DNA of 6,820 nucleotides, from NCBI GenBank assembly GCA_002362595.1, contig DEUO01000009.1:1-6820 (forward strand), given 5' to 3'. This DNA is from Caryophanales bacterium UBA3260 (GTDB lineage: Bacteria > Bacillota_I > Bacilli_A > RF39 > UBA660). The number at the start of each line of letters is the position of its first letter. The first letter of the stretch is position 1. Below are positions 4,803 through 6,820 of this stretch, piece by piece. The translations under genes and the position numbers were made by a program. The notes below the pieces were generated by a model, which saw only the letters and a list, made by a program, of their open reading frames with translations, was not told the DNA's origin and did not search any database.

Positions 4803-6668
4803 CTATCTTCTCGTCTTCATCGCCGCCGCCCCATATGGACTTAATCTACCTGGCAAAGACTTCTTTAATGTATAAATTCCACTATTATTCTTCTCATATT
4901 CACCAGGTATTGAAAATTGCTGCTCACTATTTGTTCTATTTACTGTAACTAAAATCTTTTCTTCTTCTCCCATACGTTCAATCATCAAATACTTATCATT
5001 TATATCTAACACATTTAAATCTGCTTCTTTTAATAATATTTCATTCTTTCTAATCTTTCCAATATACCTAAAGAATTCTAATATTTTTTTATCTCTATAT
5101 CCCCATGGATAAGGTTTCCTATTAGCCAAATTGCCCATACCTTGTAAACCAACTTCATCTCCATAAAATATTGACAAAATACCTGGTAAAAAAGCAAGTA
5201 AAAACACATAAGCTTCATATACTTTTCTACCACGTTTATATTGTTCTGGGGATAATCTAAAATTACGACACCACTCTAAATCACTTGAATTAGGATTCCA
5301 AGCCCACTCACCATATTCCTGAAAATCAGAAGTTGCAAGTATATTAATAATTCTTGATATATCATGAGTAGAAGTAAAATTCATTAAAGTATTTATTGTA
5401 TCTTTTGGATATTCGTTCAATATATCATTAATTATGTAAGATAACTTATTAACATCACAGTACTTAAAATAACGAATTAGCGCATCTATTAAAGGATAAT
5501 TCATAACTGTATCCATACCCTTACCAGATTCTAAATAACCGCGTCCCATACGCATAGGATTCTTCCATACTTCACCAATTATGAAACCGTCTTCTTTATT
5601 TCTCTTAACTGCTTGTCTAATGAGTTCAATAAATTCATCAGTAAGTTCATCTGCTACATCAAGTCTTAAACCATCAATTCCTAAACTGAACCAATAATCA
5701 ATCACACCACCTTCACCAGTAATAAATTTTTTCCATTCATAAGAATTTCCATCACATACTGGTAAGTTTGGCATTCCCCACCAATAATCATATTTAATCT
5801 GACCGTTTTCATAATGCTTTCTATAAAATTTAGCATACTCTGAATCCGGATTTCTAAATGCTCCCTCATTAGAAAAAGTACCAAATTCATTAAAATACTT
5901 ACTATCATTTCCTGTATGATTAAATACTGCATCAAGAACAACTTTCATACCTTTTCTATGAGCTGATTCGCATAAACATCTTAAATTTTCATTACATCCT
6001 GCATAGGGATCAACATTCATATAATCAGCTGTATCATATCTATGATTAGATTGACTTTGTACAATAGGACTCAAATAAAGAATAGTTACACCTAAAGACT
6101 TAATATAATCTAAAGTCTCTTCAATACCTTTTAAATCTCCACCATAAAAGTCTGCATTCCAAATACCATTACTATCTGGTCCGATAATTAATTCTTCATT
6201 CCAATCTTTATGAATTGTTCGGCGAGGCATAGAAGGTAAATCTTCTTTTCTACCTTTTCGATATCTATCCACAAAAATATGATACATTATGGCACCTTTC
6301 GCCCATTCAGGAGCTTCAAAATTAACACTCAACTTTAAATGTTCATTCGGCCTCATCTCTCGATAATCAAAAGTAGTACCATTCTTAATAATTTTTAAAT
6401 TACCATTAACTTTACAAAGAAAATGATAATAAACAACAGCTCTTGTTTTCAAATCTATTGTCGATTCAAAAATAGCCATTCCATTCTCATTTCTGTTATG
6501 TTTCAAAGGAAAATGTAAATCGTCATCTCCCTCTTCAACAACCATACCAACATCTTCATACCAACCATAACTCATAGGTAACTCTAAACTAACACGATAT
6601 CTTTGACCATCTTCAAGCTTCTCAATTGGCACAATATTACATCTTGTTTCATAATTATTGTTACTCAT
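4803..6668 (-). CDS. GH13 alpha-glucan hydrolase (neopullulanase/alpha-amylase-like)
   Basis: This complete 621-residue glycoside hydrolase family 13 enzyme splits alpha-1,4 (possibly also alpha-1,6) bonds in maltodextrins, glycogen or similar glucans. An N-terminal beta-sandwich domain resembling those of neopullulanases and amylopullulanases (about 1-120) precedes the TIM barrel, which opens at MYHIFVDRY (128-136). The conserved regions are: DAVFNH (246-251), GLRLDVADE with nucleophile Asp337, GEVW with acid/base Glu366, and FTSTHD with Asp436; DFYGGDLKG (173-181) and FYGDEVGLQG (501-510) also fit. Region V reads MPNLP (299-303), not the MPKLN of classical neopullulanases, so subfamily and exact substrate stay open. 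A C-terminal beta domain follows (about 545-621). There is no signal peptide, so it acts in the cytoplasm. ATG 6668 has AAAGG ten bases upstream. It is transcribed alone, with its own promoter and terminator; no transporter or regulator of sugar use is in view. Confidence 0.95.
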   Translation of the reverse strand: MSNNNYETRCNIVPIEKLEDGQRYRVSLELPMSYGWYEDVGMVVEEGDDDLHFPLKHNRNENGMAIFESTIDLKTRAVVYYHFLCKVNGNLKIIKNGTTFDYREMRPNEHLKLSVNFEAPEWAKGAIMYHIFVDRYRKGRKEDLPSMPRRTIHKDWNEELIIGPDSNGIWNADFYGGDLKGIEETLDYIKSLGVTILYLSPIVQSQSNHRYDTADYMNVDPYAGCNENLRCLCESAHRKGMKVVLDAVFNHTGNDSKYFNEFGTFSNEGAFRNPDSEYAKFYRKHYENGQIKYDYWWGMPNLPVCDGNSYEWKKFITGEGGVIDYWFSLGIDGLRLDVADELTDEFIELIRQAVKRNKEDGFIIGEVWKNPMRMGRGYLESGKGMDTVMNYPLIDALIRYFKYCDVNKLSYIINDILNEYPKDTINTLMNFTSTHDISRIINILATSDFQEYGEWAWNPNSSDLEWCRNFRLSPEQYKRGRKVYEAYVFLLAFLPGILSIFYGDEVGLQGMGNLANRKPYPWGYRDKKILEFFRYIGKIRKNEILLKEADLNVLDINDKYLMIERMGEEEKILVTVNRTNSEQQFSIPGEYEKNNSGIYTLKKSLPGRLSPYGAAAMKTRR

Positions 6669-6675
6669 ATAAATA

Positions 6676-6683
6676 CATCCTTT
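6676..6683 (-). promoter_or_regulatory. Ribosome binding site of the GH13 gene
   Basis: AAAGGATG on the minus strand, with the GG ten bases before ATG 6668. Spacing is at the long end of the usual range, but no in-frame start closer to it exists. Confidence 0.6.
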
Positions 6684-6715
6684 ATATTACTTAACCCTTA
6701 ATTATTCTTATATAA

Positions 6716-6724
6716 ATTATATCA
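6716..6724 (-). promoter_or_regulatory. Extended -10 promoter of the GH13 gene
   Basis: The minus strand reads TGATATAAT, 47 nt before ATG 6668, giving a predicted leader of about 40 nt. The stretch upstream is A-rich with no clear -35. No catabolite-control (cre) site was recognised between 6669 and 6820. The rest of 6725-6820 is AT-rich with no gene seen. Confidence 0.6.
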
Positions 6725-6820
6725 TATTTTGTTTTTCATTTCATAAAAGTTATAAAAAAAATTAAACATCTATACTTAATCTAAATATTTATAATTACTA
6801 ATATATATATTAATAATAAG

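Noticed and set aside
5702..5941. Minus-strand open frame of 79 codons inside the GH13 gene
   Set aside because: Out-of-frame reading of the catalytic barrel; the main frame holds conserved GH13 residues here.
6691..6701. TTAACCCTTAA palindrome in the GH13 leader as an operator
   Set aside because: Short and AT-rich, with no match to a known regulator site; expected by chance in this composition.
6780..6820. TA-rich run at the right edge as an origin or attachment site
   Set aside because: No ordered repeats or recognisable boxes; simple low-complexity AT sequence.

Overview
The window is strongly AT-rich. Codons end mostly in A or T, TGG is used for Trp, and all recognisable genes lie on the minus strand. 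This points to a low-GC Bacillota or Mycoplasmatota-like bacterium using the standard bacterial code, perhaps a gut lineage. No marker here fixes the genus, so the placement is an inference from composition and gene families.

Read in the direction of transcription (right to left), the layout is as follows. (1) 6820-6669 is AT-rich intergenic DNA holding the promoter of the first gene. (2) 6668-4803 encodes a complete cytoplasmic GH13 alpha-glucan hydrolase, followed directly by an intrinsic terminator. (3) 4711-2304 is one superfamily 1 (UvrD/helicase IV-like) helicase gene, broken in its open frame at a run of six A near 4193-4198. It reads as a 182-residue N-terminal piece with the Walker A motif and a C-terminal piece with all remaining helicase motifs, a Vsr/DUF559-like PD-(D/E)XK-type insertion and a C-terminal four-cysteine zinc finger. 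(4) 2260-1361 encodes a NERD-domain (nuclease-related) protein ending in a zinc finger nearly the same as the helicase's, 43 nt downstream of it and followed by an intrinsic terminator. (5) 1169 to beyond position 1 encodes a sigma-70 family factor that runs off the window edge; it carries an unusual extension after region 4 that looks like a second, degenerate region-4-type helix-turn-helix.

The helicase and NERD genes look like one functional unit: same strand, short gap, no terminator between them, and matching zinc-finger tails. A helicase/nuclease pair acting on DNA (repair or defence against foreign DNA) is a reasonable hypothesis, not a demonstrated function. The glucan hydrolase and the sigma factor each have their own promoter and look functionally separate. 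All four transcription units carry an exact extended -10 element (TGNTATAAT) without a clear -35.

The points most worth a second look are the helicase frameshift, the shared zinc fingers and double nuclease-like content of the helicase-NERD pair, the tandem region-4-like sigma factor, and an exact 29-bp inverted repeat that begins at base 1 of the window and may mark an assembly fold-back.
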